DNA of 17,836 bases from RI-283 sp964487925 (GCA_964487925.1 CAZASZ010000042.1:1-17836); one strand, 5' to 3'. Numbered from the stretch's first letter, positions 1-7,866 are shown. The notes: generated from the sequence alone by a model not told the origin. Translations and numbers: made by a program.

Positions 1-1059
1 ATGAAGTTTGTCGATGAGGCACGAATTCAGGTCAAGGCGGGTGACGGCGGGGCCGGGTGCGTGGCTTTTCGACGTGAAAAATTTATCCCCTTTGGTGGCC
101 CCAATGGTGGCGACGGTGGTGACGGCGGTAGCGTCTTTGTCGTGGCCAATGCTGATCTCAACACCCTGGTAGACTTTCGCTACAAGCGCCACTTTGGCGC
201 TCGCAATGGCGAATCAGGGCGAGGTTGGAACTGTACCGGTAAGGGTGGTGACGACCTCTTGATCCCGGTGCCGGTCGGCACACAGGTTTGGGACGACGAG
301 ACCGAGGAACTGATGGGTGAGGTGCTTGCCGCTGGAGATCGCCTGCTGGTGGCTCAAGGTGGCTTCCATGGCCTTGGTAATACCCGCTACAAGAGCAGCG
401 TCAATCAGGCGCCCCGGCAGCATACGACGGGCAGCCCTGGCGAGACGCGAGCGCTCAGGCTTGAGCTGAAGTTGCTTGCCGATGTCGGCCTACTGGGTTT
501 GCCCAACGCGGGAAAGTCGACATTGATCCGCGCGATTTCCGCTGCCCGTCCCAAGGTCGCCGATTATCCCTTTACAACGATCTATCCTAATCTCGGTGTC
601 GTGCGGCTGTCGCCCTATCGCGGCTTCGTCGTGGCCGATATCCCGGGTCTTATTGAAGGAGCCGCCGAAGGCCTCGGGCTTGGGATCCGCTTCCTCAAAC
701 ATCTGGAGCGCACGCGTCTTCTGCTGCATGTCGTCGATGTGTCTCCGTTGGATCCGGAACAAGAACCGCTCAAGGCCATGCGGACTATAGAGGAAGAACT
801 GACCCGTTTTGGCAGACACCTGATCGATCGCGAACGCTGGCTGGTATTAAACAAGCTCGATCTTGTTCCGGAGGATGAGCGCAACGCATTCGCCCATGAC
901 CTGATCGAGCGCTTGGGCTGGTCCGGCCGCTGGTTTGCTGTCTCGGCCGTCGATGGTTCGGGAACGCAGACAATGTGTCGCGAGATTGGCGACTATCTGG
1001 ACGCGCTGGGTGAGATGAATGAGAGCGAAGGCGATGGAAAAGCGGCAGAGGCTGACTAG
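1..1059 (+). CDS. obgE: Obg-family GTPase ObgE/CgtA
   Basis: Ribosome-associated GTPase that acts in 50S subunit assembly and stress or cell-cycle control in the cytosol. The N-terminal 158 or so residues form the glycine-rich Obg fold (GDGGAG, GGPNGGDGGDGG). The G domain follows: G1 GLPNAGKST at residues 166-174, switch II DIPGL starting at D213, G4 NKLD at 284-287 and a G5-like SAV near 317. The acidic, low-complexity tail is typical. At 352 aa it is close to the usual bacterial length, and the ATG sits at base 1 of the window, so any ribosome-binding site lies outside. Its 3' end overlaps proB, which suggests co-transcription. In most gammaproteobacteria rplU and rpmA precede it. Identification is secure from the motifs. 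Confidence 0.97.
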   Translation: MKFVDEARIQVKAGDGGAGCVAFRREKFIPFGGPNGGDGGDGGSVFVVANADLNTLVDFRYKRHFGARNGESGRGWNCTGKGGDDLLIPVPVGTQVWDDETEELMGEVLAAGDRLLVAQGGFHGLGNTRYKSSVNQAPRQHTTGSPGETRALRLELKLLADVGLLGLPNAGKSTLIRAISAARPKVADYPFTTIYPNLGVVRLSPYRGFVVADIPGLIEGAAEGLGLGIRFLKHLERTRLLLHVVDVSPLDPEQEPLKAMRTIEEELTRFGRHLIDRERWLVLNKLDLVPEDERNAFAHDLIERLGWSGRWFAVSAVDGSGTQTMCREIGDYLDALGEMNESEGDGKAAEAD

Positions 1060-2161
1060 CGCGCGACGTTGGGTCGTCAAGGTCGGCAGCTCGCTGCTGA
1101 CCAATCACGGTCGGGGGATCAATCGCGAATTGATCGCCTCCTGGGCCGAGCAGATCCATGATATCTGCGGACAGGGTGTTGAGATCGTTCTGGTGTCATC
1201 AGGAGCCGTGTCCGAGGGTGTCTTGCGTCTGGGTTGGAAGCGACGCCCGACCGCTTTGCATGAGCTTCAGGCTGCCGCAGCGGTCGGTCAGATGGGCCTG
1301 ATAAGGCTCTATGAGGACAATTTTGGGCAGTTTGGTACGCATACTGCGCAGATCCTGTTGACTCATGACGATCTCGTCAACCGGCAACGTTATCTGAATG
1401 CCCGCAGTACGCTGAAGACCCTGCTTGGGCTCGGCGTCGTGCCCATCGTCAACGAGAATGACACTGTGGCCGTCGAGGAGATACGTCTCGGTGATAACGA
1501 CACGCTGGCGGGTCTTGTGGCCAATCTGATCGAGGCCGATCTGCTGATTCTGCTTACCGATCAACCGGGGATGTATGACAAGGATCCCCGGAGTAATGAG
1601 GATGCCGTCCGTATCGACCTGGCGAGGGCCGGCGATCCTGAATTGGAACGGATGGCGTCGGGAGGTTCTGCTGGTGCCTGGGGCCGGGGCGGCATGCTGA
1701 CGAAAGTTCGGGCTGCACAAAGGGCGGCTCGTTCCGGTACCGCGACCTTGATTGCGGCGGGAGCCGAAGCGGACATTCTGCGTAAAGTGCGGAGCGGCGA
1801 TGCTGAGGGCACGATGATCTTGCCCGGCCAGCCGCCTCTATTGGCGAGAAAACGCTGGCTGGCGGGGCAATTGCAGATCCAGGGGCGACTCATGGTCGAC
1901 GATGGTGCCGTGTCCGCGCTTAGGGACTCCGGCAAGTCTTTGCTACCCGTGGGTGTGCGAGAGGTCCATGGCGAGTTCCTTCGCGGGGACCTTGTTTCCT
2001 GTCAGGATGCGTCCGGGCGCGAGGTTGCGCGCGGTCTGGTCAACTATCCGTCAGAGGATGCTCGCCGTATCATTGGGCAGCCTAGTCACGGGATCGAGGC
2101 CTGTCTTGGTTATATCGATGAACCTGAATTGATTCACCGCGATAACTTGGTATTGCTATAG
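1034..2161 (+). CDS. proB: Glutamate 5-kinase (proline biosynthesis, with PUA domain)
   Basis: Phosphorylates L-glutamate with ATP, the first step of proline synthesis, in the cytosol. The amino-acid kinase domain begins with WVVKVGSSLL, followed by VSSGAV, the NENDTVA motif and the LLTDQPGMYDKDPR segment, then GGMLTKVRAAQ. The C-terminal 90 or so residues form a PUA domain (LPVGVREVHGEF, then the RGLVNY strand). About 375 aa, as in E. coli. The ATG at 1034 is chosen because GAAGG lies just upstream and family members usually have a short lead before the WVVK strand. An in-frame ATG at 1019 would add five residues. The gene overlaps obgE by 26 bases, so translational coupling is likely. No clear plus-strand terminator follows it. 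Confidence 0.96.
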   Translation: MEKRQRLTSARRWVVKVGSSLLTNHGRGINRELIASWAEQIHDICGQGVEIVLVSSGAVSEGVLRLGWKRRPTALHELQAAAAVGQMGLIRLYEDNFGQFGTHTAQILLTHDDLVNRQRYLNARSTLKTLLGLGVVPIVNENDTVAVEEIRLGDNDTLAGLVANLIEADLLILLTDQPGMYDKDPRSNEDAVRIDLARAGDPELERMASGGSAGAWGRGGMLTKVRAAQRAARSGTATLIAAGAEADILRKVRSGDAEGTMILPGQPPLLARKRWLAGQLQIQGRLMVDDGAVSALRDSGKSLLPVGVREVHGEFLRGDLVSCQDASGREVARGLVNYPSEDARRIIGQPSHGIEACLGYIDEPELIHRDNLVLL

Positions 2162-2229
2162 GGATCGACGGAAAACGACAAAAATGCCCTGGCATGAGCC
2201 GGTCCCTGGGATACTTAAATTGGCGGAGA
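2162..2229. other. Short spacer between convergent proB and rpsT
   Basis: No gene seen. There is a short imperfect inverted repeat (ATGCC/GGCAT around 2183-2195) with no T tract after it, too weak to call a terminator for proB. Confidence 0.4.
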
Positions 2230-2263
2230 AGAGAATAAGGCGGACCTAGTAAGTGGGCCCGCC
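2230..2263 (-). terminator. Rho-independent terminator of rpsT
   Basis: Read on the minus strand, GGCGGGCC pairs with GGTCCGCC (one G-U wobble) around a 9-base loop (plus-strand arms 2239-2246 and 2256-2263). It is followed by the T-rich tract TTATTCTCTTCT. It lies 27 bases beyond the rpsT stop. In the plus direction the stem has no T tract, so it probably does not serve proB. Confidence 0.8.
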
Positions 2264-2290
2264 TGAATCCGGCGCTCGTATTTAGCCGAC

Positions 2291-2551
2291 CTACAGTGCC
2301 TTCACGCTTGCATTGAGGCTAGACTTCTGACGCGCGGCCTTGTTCTTGTGAATAATACCCTTGCGCGCCATGCGGTCGAGTAAAGGCGCGGCCTGCTGGA
2401 AAGCGGTAGCGGCGCTATCTTTGTCTCCGGCGGCGATGGCCTTGAGAACCTTCTTGCTCGCGGTCCGCATCGCGGAACGCTGGCTGGCATTCTGATTGCG
2501 GTGCTTCTCGGCTTGCCGTGCCCGCTTTCTGGCTTGTGCTGAATTGGCCAA
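2291..2551 (-). CDS. rpsT: 30S ribosomal protein S20
   Basis: Small, very basic ribosomal protein that binds 16S rRNA and helps assemble the 30S subunit. The 86-aa product begins MANSAQARKRARQ and contains the family features SQRSAMRT.SKKVLKAI and the C-terminal ARKGIIHKNKAARQKS segment. E. coli S20 is 87 aa, so it is full length. The start codon is TTG, preceded on the minus strand by AGGAG at a spacing of about six bases. E. coli rpsT also starts with UUG, and S20 is known there to control its own translation, so the weak start may have the same regulatory meaning here (inference). It is transcribed convergently to proB and divergently from the cytochrome cluster. Confidence 0.97.
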   Translation of the reverse strand: MANSAQARKRARQAEKHRNQNASQRSAMRTASKKVLKAIAAGDKDSAATAFQQAAPLLDRMARKGIIHKNKAARQKSSLNASVKAL

Positions 2552-2575
2552 AACTGACTCCTAATCCTATGTTTC

Positions 2576-2604
2576 TTAATGCGTGCCGGTGAGCACAATG
2601 TCAA
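2576..2604 (-). promoter_or_regulatory. Candidate sigma-70 promoter for rpsT
   Basis: On the minus strand a perfect TTGACA (-35, plus-strand 2599-2604) is followed after 17 bases by CATTAA (2576-2581), a weak -10 that matches only part of TATAAT. Position is right for rpsT, with a short leader containing the AGGAG ribosome-binding site. The -35 is convincing; the -10 is not. Confidence 0.45.
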
Positions 2605-2999
2605 AGAACGGGGATTCTGCTGATTTTTTTCGGAAATGTCAATCCGGGCATCTCATTCGCGCCAACTTTTTATTTTTATATGCGCGTTGTGGTAAAGTTT
2701 CATCTCTATAGCGTTCTGAATTTGCTTGGAATGATGTTCGGTCAAAAAAGCCGAGGTACCCCTGATATTTTTCCGGTCGGGCCGCGTTGAGATGAAAATG
2801 GATCATATTTCAAAGCGGGGATTGGGTTGTGGAATGCAGTGGTTCCTTGATGATAACTCGCGCCACGGGTCCTTTTGGGATTTTGAAAAATGGGGATATT
2901 GATGGTGCGGCCGTTTGGGGATGGTCATTTGATTAATCAGGGGCTTCTTGGGCATACGAGAGTGGCTGGGTCGCGCTCGAATATAGGGGGTGACGGCGC
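2605..2999. other. Gene-free, AT-richer region upstream of the cytochrome cluster
   Basis: About 400 bases with no convincing gene on either strand; open frames are short and lack ribosome-binding sites. It is visibly richer in A/T than the flanking genes, with T runs near 2620-2630 and 2667-2680. It probably holds the promoter of the cytochrome cluster, but I could not pick a -35/-10 pair with acceptable spacing. A ribosome-binding site, AGGGGG, sits at 2985-2990 before the TTG at 3000. I see no terminal inverted repeats, transposase fragment or tRNA that would mark an insertion. Confidence 0.5.
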
Positions 3000-3821
3000 T
3001 TGAACCGCATTCGACTCGTGATCTATCTGATTTTGTTCCTTTCGATCCTGATGTCGGCGGGCCAGTCGCTCGCGGGCGTCTTTAATACCAAGCACAATCT
3101 GGGCAGCACCGGTATCAATGCCGCCAGCAATTTCAGCGGCACCTCGGAAATTTGCGTCTTTTGCCATACCCCACACGGCGGTGATGCCTCCGCTGCCGTT
3201 CCGATCTGGAATCGCCATATCGATCGCAGCGGGTTTCAGACCTATGACCAAATGGGCACGACGACGTTGGATGCCAAGATCGAGCCGGTGGGGTCGGTCT
3301 CTGTGGCTTGCCTTTCCTGTCATGATGGCACCCAGGCTATGGATTCGCTGATCAATGAGCCGGGCTCTGGCGCCGATGTTCTTTCCTTCTCATCTGGAGT
3401 CTGGAGCGGACAGGCATCGGGCGTCAACGGACGTATTGGTCCGGTCACGGTCATTACCAACCTTGGTAAGGACCTGACCAATGATCACCCTATCGGCGTC
3501 CAGTTTGCGGGCGGCGGTTACTCGGTCTCGAATCCGCAGGGACCCAGTATTGATCCCGATTTCAACCCAGCCGACAATAAAATCGTCAACACGACGCGTG
3601 TCTGGTGGGTCAACACAGCCACCGAAGGCGGTACGTCAGACTTCGAGAAGACCGACATGAAGCTCTACACCCGGGTGGGCACGAGAGGCGCCTTTGCCGG
3701 GGAGCCTCAGCCCTATGTGGAGTGCGCGTCCTGTCACGACCCTCATGTGGACTACAACCCGACATTTTTGCGTATCGACCCTAGTGGGAGCGCGGTATGT
3801 CTGACCTGCCACAACAAATAG
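3000..3821 (+). CDS. Tetraheme c-type cytochrome (doubled-CXXCH family, exported)
   Basis: Exported electron-transfer protein with four CXXCH motifs: CVFCH at residue 52, CLSCH at 104, CASCH at 242 and CLTCH at 267. The last ends two residues before the C-terminus. The signal peptide runs to about residue 25 (cleavage near SLA/GVFN). Conserved possible distal ligands are NTKH, TPH right after heme 1, NDHP and CHDPH, exactly four for four hemes; one more histidine (NRH) is not shared with its paralogue. Start is TTG 3000, supported by AGGGGG nine bases upstream. The whole mature protein aligns with the first 280 or so residues of the 11-heme cytochrome at 12323. Size and heme number recall the tetraheme filament-forming cytochromes (OmcE type), but polymerisation cannot be seen in sequence. 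First gene of the cluster. Confidence 0.93.
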   Translation: MNRIRLVIYLILFLSILMSAGQSLAGVFNTKHNLGSTGINAASNFSGTSEICVFCHTPHGGDASAAVPIWNRHIDRSGFQTYDQMGTTTLDAKIEPVGSVSVACLSCHDGTQAMDSLINEPGSGADVLSFSSGVWSGQASGVNGRIGPVTVITNLGKDLTNDHPIGVQFAGGGYSVSNPQGPSIDPDFNPADNKIVNTTRVWWVNTATEGGTSDFEKTDMKLYTRVGTRGAFAGEPQPYVECASCHDPHVDYNPTFLRIDPSGSAVCLTCHNK

Positions 3822-3843
3822 CGGTCAGGGCGCACCGGATCGA

Positions 3844-4893
3844 ATGGGGAGGGGTATCCGAATAGTACTGGGTGAGCGCGTCGTCCCGGCCTGGGCGTTG
3901 GCTATCGCCCTGACGCTCGGCCTGTTTCCCGTGACAGCATCCATGGCTGCCGAAGATGGCGTCAACGAAGCGAGTCAAGGCGTACCGTCGGAGGATTCCA
4001 CGATTGTCGCCAAGGTCAACGGCGCCGTTATCACGCGCCGGACTTTTGTCGACCAATATCGGTCCGCTGTCAGGCAAAAGTTTTACCACCGACGCCCGCC
4101 GGAGACCGAAATGGCGGTTTTTCGGCGCGATCTCCTTGATGGATTGATTGAGCGCGAATTGCTGCGTACCGAGGTCGAGCGACGTGGGATCAAGGTCGAT
4201 GAACATGCGGTGCAGCGCCGAATGAAGCGTGTGACCGGTCGATATGAGGGGAGTGATCTATGGAAAAAAGAGGGCAAACGGTTATCTCAGGAGCTGCACG
4301 AGGTGCTCGCGCTCGACAATCGTATCGCGCAACTCAAGGGCGAGATCGAGGCGCAGCTCGCCGTCCCTGATGCATCCCTGCTCAAGGCCTATTACCAAGT
4401 GAATATCCGCAAGTTCACGACACCGCCTCAGCTGCGGGTATCGTTGATTCTGATCAAGGTCGCGCCTTGGGAAAAGTCGGCGGTCTGGCAGGCGGCCAAC
4501 GATCAGATCGAGTCATTTCGACGACTGATCGCGCGTGGGATGGACTTCTCCGTCATTGCCAAGGAGCGTTCAGACGACGATTCGGCGAAGCGCGGCGGTG
4601 ATCTAGGCTATCTGCATAGCGGTATGCTGTCACCGGAGGCCGAGGCGGTGATCGATGGCCTTGGGGTAGGCGAGGTTTCCGCTCCTGTGCGTCTGTTGCG
4701 CGGTTATGCCCTGTTTCGGCTAGACGAGCGTCAGCCGGAGCGAGTCAATGCATTTGATAGCGTCGCTCAACGCGTGCAAGACATGTGGCAGCATGAGGCC
4801 CGCCAACGTATCTGGACGGACTTTGTAGCCGGTCTCAAATCCACGGCTCGGATCGAGATCAATGAGTCGATCTTGAACGGATTGGCCTTGTGA
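3844..4893 (+). CDS. Periplasmic parvulin-type peptidyl-prolyl isomerase, SurA-like
   Basis: Predicted periplasmic foldase that catalyses cis-trans isomerisation of proline bonds and may chaperone exported clients. An N-terminal signal sequence (hydrophobic segment about residues 15-35, ending near SMAAE) is followed by a SurA-N-like helical region. That region begins AKVNGAVITRRTF, has LLDGLIERELL and runs to about residue 170. A single parvulin (rotamase) domain follows at roughly 197-300, with DFSVIAKERSDDDSAKRGGDLGYL-type signature pieces beginning at residue 234 and GVGEVSAPV. It has one rotamase domain, unlike two-domain SurA of E. coli. It lies between a cytochrome and an outer-membrane barrel, so clients could be either (inference). 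The ATG at 3844 has no clear ribosome-binding site upstream, so the start is moderately certain. Confidence 0.9.
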   Translation: MGRGIRIVLGERVVPAWALAIALTLGLFPVTASMAAEDGVNEASQGVPSEDSTIVAKVNGAVITRRTFVDQYRSAVRQKFYHRRPPETEMAVFRRDLLDGLIERELLRTEVERRGIKVDEHAVQRRMKRVTGRYEGSDLWKKEGKRLSQELHEVLALDNRIAQLKGEIEAQLAVPDASLLKAYYQVNIRKFTTPPQLRVSLILIKVAPWEKSAVWQAANDQIESFRRLIARGMDFSVIAKERSDDDSAKRGGDLGYLHSGMLSPEAEAVIDGLGVGEVSAPVRLLRGYALFRLDERQPERVNAFDSVAQRVQDMWQHEARQRIWTDFVAGLKSTARIEINESILNGLAL

Positions 4894-4924
4894 CGGGGGT
4901 CAGTTCCGTAAGGCAGGTCTGCGG

Positions 4925-6673
4925 GTGAGAGGCATAGCGCCAAGGGGTATGGGTTGGCCGCTTCTATGTGTGCCGGCACTGCTGCTGTTGAGTAGTGTGG
5001 CGTCGGCGCTGAATCTCAACGGTAACGTGGGTTACACCTATCGTTCCATTATGGGTTCGACCAGTGATGACACGACGAGTCATCAAGTGCGCGGAACGTT
5101 GAACGCCAGCGGCTATATCTGGCAGCCCTGGTTCTCGAGTGTCAACGGGAGTCTGCGGGTCACTCGTGATCATGCCAGTGTCGACCGGGCTCAAGGTTCG
5201 AATACGACTCTGATTACGACGGGGGACCTTGATCTCGGGATTATGCCGCGGAGCCGGGCTCCGTTTCAGCTCAACTATTCTGCCAGCGACAGCCGGGTGG
5301 ATGTATTTGATGTGGCCAGCTCCGTGACGGGTTTGGGCAGCCGGGAATTCAGCACCCGCCGCCTGTCGCTCAAGCAGACCTATGTCAGCGATCATGGCAA
5401 CCACTTTCAGGCCCGCTACGACAACGAGCACTGGTCTTCAAAAAGCGGCGGGACGCTCGATAGCGAGCTATTCGGGCTGGAGGCGGAGCTCAGGCTGCCT
5501 AAGCAGAAGCTGTTCGCGAAGACAAGTTATCAGACCTCTGACCGGTCCCTGCTCGATCAAGGGACCAAGACCACGATTTTGAATCTGGATCACTTCTATA
5601 CGCCGAGCCGAGCCCTGCGCGTCGATACTATGTTGAGCCACTTTAATAGCGACAACAACTCGCTGCTGCCGCTTAACGGCACCAATATCAATGGCAACAG
5701 TACGACTAATCTGTCTCAGGTGTCCTCGTATCTGTTCTGGAGGCCGGCCAGTAACCGTTGGACCGCGAGCGGAGGCGCAAGACTCTATAACTTAAACACC
5801 GACACCACGACCGGACATGGCAGCGATGCCTTCACGTTGGTCGCGAGCAGTGGCCTGTTTTTTCAAATGAATCGCAATCTGCGCTTCGACGGCAACGTCC
5901 AGTTTTCGTTTATCGACAATGGCGAACAGCGGACCAACGCCAGTCAGGAGAAGGGCGGCGTGCTGTATCAGTCCGACGTCCACTCGCTGCCATTTGCGTT
6001 CGAGTATCAGTGGAATGCCGGCTCGGATCTGACGCATCAGGATACCGAGGCAGAGCGCTTGACGAACCTCTCCTTCAGGGCTGCCCATGACGCGCAGCGG
6101 TTATGGCTGAGCGAGAGTGGCGGTACGACCCGCCTTAGCCTGAGTCAGGCAATAAGCTCGACGCAAGGTTTTGGCGACGTACAGGCCTCGAACCAGCGCC
6201 TTGATCATTCAGCGAGTTTGTCCTGGGACCGTATGCATTCGGGAGGCACGACCTACCTTCAGGCAACCTTATCCGATGCCCGCACCTTTGGTGACGCGGC
6301 GAACAATCAACAGTTTCTGAATCTGCAGGCACAACGTCGCCAGGATTTGACGCGACGCAGCAGTCTTTCTGGGAATTTGACGATACAGGCGACTTATCAG
6401 GACTTCAATGGGCGCAGCAATAATGATACAGTAACGGCCACCGGTCAGGTCAGCTATCGGCATGACGATCTCCTCGGTGTCCCCCGATTGCGTTTTCTGT
6501 CGGATCTAAGGACATCCAGGGCTGCTGTCGACACCGGCATCGATCGTACGGAATGGGAGAATCGCCTGGACTATGTCATCGGTATGCTCAATGCGAGCTT
6601 CAGCTGGCGACGGGTTTCGGTGAACGATGAAAGTTTCAACCTGATATACTTACAGGCTGATAGACGGTTCTGA
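4925..6673 (+). CDS. Outer-membrane beta-barrel protein, candidate porin of an electron conduit
   Basis: Predicted outer-membrane barrel of about 580 aa. A signal peptide (GWPLLCVPALLLLSSVASA, cleavage before LNLNG) precedes a long series of alternating polar/hydrophobic segments with aromatic girdle residues, for example NGNVGYTYRS, FQLNYSAS and LRFDGNVQFSF. It ends in the strand IYLQADRRF, whose terminal Phe is the usual signal for barrel assembly. There is no CXXCH, and the only cysteine lies in the signal peptide, so the N-terminal CXXC of MtrB proteins is absent. Length suits a large barrel of the kind that sheathes a multiheme cytochrome; I did not attempt a strand count. The start may be GTG 4925 or the in-frame ATG 4949, which has AGGGG close by. 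It lies directly after the isomerase gene. The role as a cytochrome sheath is inferred from context. Confidence 0.85.
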   Translation: MRGIAPRGMGWPLLCVPALLLLSSVASALNLNGNVGYTYRSIMGSTSDDTTSHQVRGTLNASGYIWQPWFSSVNGSLRVTRDHASVDRAQGSNTTLITTGDLDLGIMPRSRAPFQLNYSASDSRVDVFDVASSVTGLGSREFSTRRLSLKQTYVSDHGNHFQARYDNEHWSSKSGGTLDSELFGLEAELRLPKQKLFAKTSYQTSDRSLLDQGTKTTILNLDHFYTPSRALRVDTMLSHFNSDNNSLLPLNGTNINGNSTTNLSQVSSYLFWRPASNRWTASGGARLYNLNTDTTTGHGSDAFTLVASSGLFFQMNRNLRFDGNVQFSFIDNGEQRTNASQEKGGVLYQSDVHSLPFAFEYQWNAGSDLTHQDTEAERLTNLSFRAAHDAQRLWLSESGGTTRLSLSQAISSTQGFGDVQASNQRLDHSASLSWDRMHSGGTTYLQATLSDARTFGDAANNQQFLNLQAQRRQDLTRRSSLSGNLTIQATYQDFNGRSNNDTVTATGQVSYRHDDLLGVPRLRFLSDLRTSRAAVDTGIDRTEWENRLDYVIGMLNASFSWRRVSVNDESFNLIYLQADRRF

Positions 6674-6717
6674 TCCTTAAGGGTCGGAATCGAAAGAAAA
6701 TAAAAACCGTGAAGTGT

Positions 6718-6727
6718 GAGGAGAGGG
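6718..6727 (+). promoter_or_regulatory. Ribosome-binding site fixing the start of the first triheme cytochrome
   Basis: GAGGAGAGGG lies six bases before ATG 6734. It overlaps a possible upstream GTG start at 6716, which therefore is unlikely to be used. Confidence 0.8.
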
Positions 6728-6733
6728 TGTAAT

Positions 6734-7189
6734 ATGACAGCACAGACCATGCAGAAGCGAGTATGGGCGGTGATGGCATCGGGATTACTGTTGGGGCTCC
6801 TGATGATGGCCATGCCGCAAACGTCGAAGGCGGAATATGCCGACGTCGTTATCAATAACTATGCCGATGCTGCGGGTATGCGTCCTGCAGTATTTCCGCA
6901 CTGGTTCCACCGCATTCGTTTCCGTTGCAAGGTCTGCCACGCTGACCTGGGCTTCAAGTTCAAGGCCGGCGGCAACAAGATTACGATGGCAAAGATCATC
7001 GATGGCAGGTTCTGTGGCGCCTGTCATAACGGCGAAGTCGCTTGGTCTGTCGAAAACTGCGCAATGTGTCACTCCGGTATTCCCGGTACTCCGACACACT
7101 TCGCCGGCAGCACGTTGCAGCGCCTAGTCGCGCCGGCTTATAAGCCATTGGCGCCTTCTAAGGCTGTCAATCAGCCGGCCAAGAAGTGA
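6734..7189 (+). CDS. c7-type triheme periplasmic cytochrome
   Basis: Small exported cytochrome of 151 aa with one c7-type triheme domain, the domain known from Geobacter periplasmic and nanowire-associated cytochromes. The signal peptide ends near SKA/EYADV. Motifs in order are FPHWFH, CKVCH, a KAGGNKITM loop, CGACH and CAMCH. The three histidines outside CXXCH (two in FPHWFH, one in PTHFAG after heme 3) equal the number of distal ligands needed for three bis-histidine hemes. In this protein the third candidate ligand follows the last heme, whereas in the two longer trihemes of the cluster it must precede them. The start is set by the strong ribosome-binding site. It stops 14 bases before the next gene's ATG, so the two are surely co-transcribed. 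Confidence 0.94.
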   Translation: MTAQTMQKRVWAVMASGLLLGLLMMAMPQTSKAEYADVVINNYADAAGMRPAVFPHWFHRIRFRCKVCHADLGFKFKAGGNKITMAKIIDGRFCGACHNGEVAWSVENCAMCHSGIPGTPTHFAGSTLQRLVAPAYKPLAPSKAVNQPAKK

Positions 7190-7190
7190 G

Positions 7191-7198
7191 GGAGGGGA
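7191..7198 (+). promoter_or_regulatory. Ribosome-binding site fixing the start of the second triheme cytochrome
   Basis: GGAGGGGA lies five bases before ATG 7204. The in-frame GTG at 7186, which overlaps the previous stop, lies before this site and is rejected as the start. Confidence 0.8.
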
Positions 7199-7203
7199 GA
7201 GAT

Positions 7204-7866
7204 ATGAAATACGTGATGCGTTTGAGCCTTTCCTGCCTGTTTGTGAGTCTGTTGGCCTTGGCCGCTGTCCCGGCGGTTGCTCTGGCTGCGGACGGCGCCA
7301 AGCCCATACAACTGGCCGCAGTTTCCGGCGCCAACACCTTTAACCGCAATCTGAAAAAGGAAAAGACCCGAAATCCACCGCCGCCCGAGGACGGCGTGCA
7401 TGATACTGAGAATGAAGCGACGTTTACGCTGCAGCATCCGAAGGAGGCCTTTTCCGGGCTGCCCACGACCCCGTTCGGTAACTATGTGGATTGGGTCAAG
7501 GCTATTGATCAGGGTTTGCTGAAGCCGCGTTGGGATCGTTTGGATTCTTCCGAAGAGCCGTTTGTCATGGATCTCGATATCGTGCGTCCGGTTAAGGCCT
7601 CCGTGCCCGATGTTGTGTTCCCGCATCGTCAACACACGGAATGGCTTTTCTGCTCGAATTGCCACCCGGCGATCTTTATCCCACAGAAGGGTGCCAACCA
7701 GATCAACATGTCGGCGATTCTGCTGGGTAAGAAGTGTGGTGTTTGCCACGGTAAGGTATCGTTCCCGATTACCACCAAGAGCTGCAAAAAGTGCCACTCC
7801 AAGCCCAAACCGGCTAATTGGAAGCCGCCTTTGAGTGAGGCTACTCTCCGCAACCCCTGGAAGTAA
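7204..7866 (+). CDS. c7-type triheme cytochrome with N-terminal extension
   Basis: Exported cytochrome of 220 aa. The signal peptide ends near ALA/ADGAK. A linker of about 120 residues includes EDGVHD and DWVKAIDQGLLKP. The triheme domain follows: FPHRQHTEW, CSNCH, PAIFIPQKGANQINM, CGVCHGK and CKKCH. It is a clear paralogue of the triheme at 9713: both share the GxHD element, the DWVK segment, the MDxDI strand and the PAIFIPQKGAN loop. Histidines outside the motifs are VHD, QHP and two in FPHRQH, enough for three bis-His hemes; VHD is the likely third ligand because it is conserved in the paralogue (inference). A hairpin terminator follows at 7927, so this may end the first transcript. Confidence 0.94.
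   Translation: MKYVMRLSLSCLFVSLLALAAVPAVALAADGAKPIQLAAVSGANTFNRNLKKEKTRNPPPPEDGVHDTENEATFTLQHPKEAFSGLPTTPFGNYVDWVKAIDQGLLKPRWDRLDSSEEPFVMDLDIVRPVKASVPDVVFPHRQHTEWLFCSNCHPAIFIPQKGANQINMSAILLGKKCGVCHGKVSFPITTKSCKKCHSKPKPANWKPPLSEATLRNPWK

Noticed and set aside
2681..2712. Sigma-70 promoter for the cluster (TTGTGG with TATAGC)
   Set aside because: The spacing is only about 14 bases, so it does not fit a normal promoter; left uncalled.
2600..2999. Remnant of a mobile element or a small gene before the cytochrome cluster
   Set aside because: No terminal inverted repeats, target duplication, transposase fragment or open frame with a ribosome-binding site could be found by eye.
6716..6733. GTG start for the first triheme cytochrome
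   Set aside because: It overlaps the strong GAGGAGAGGG ribosome-binding site of ATG 6734 and would add a charged lead before the signal peptide. The GTG at 7186 was rejected for the same reason.
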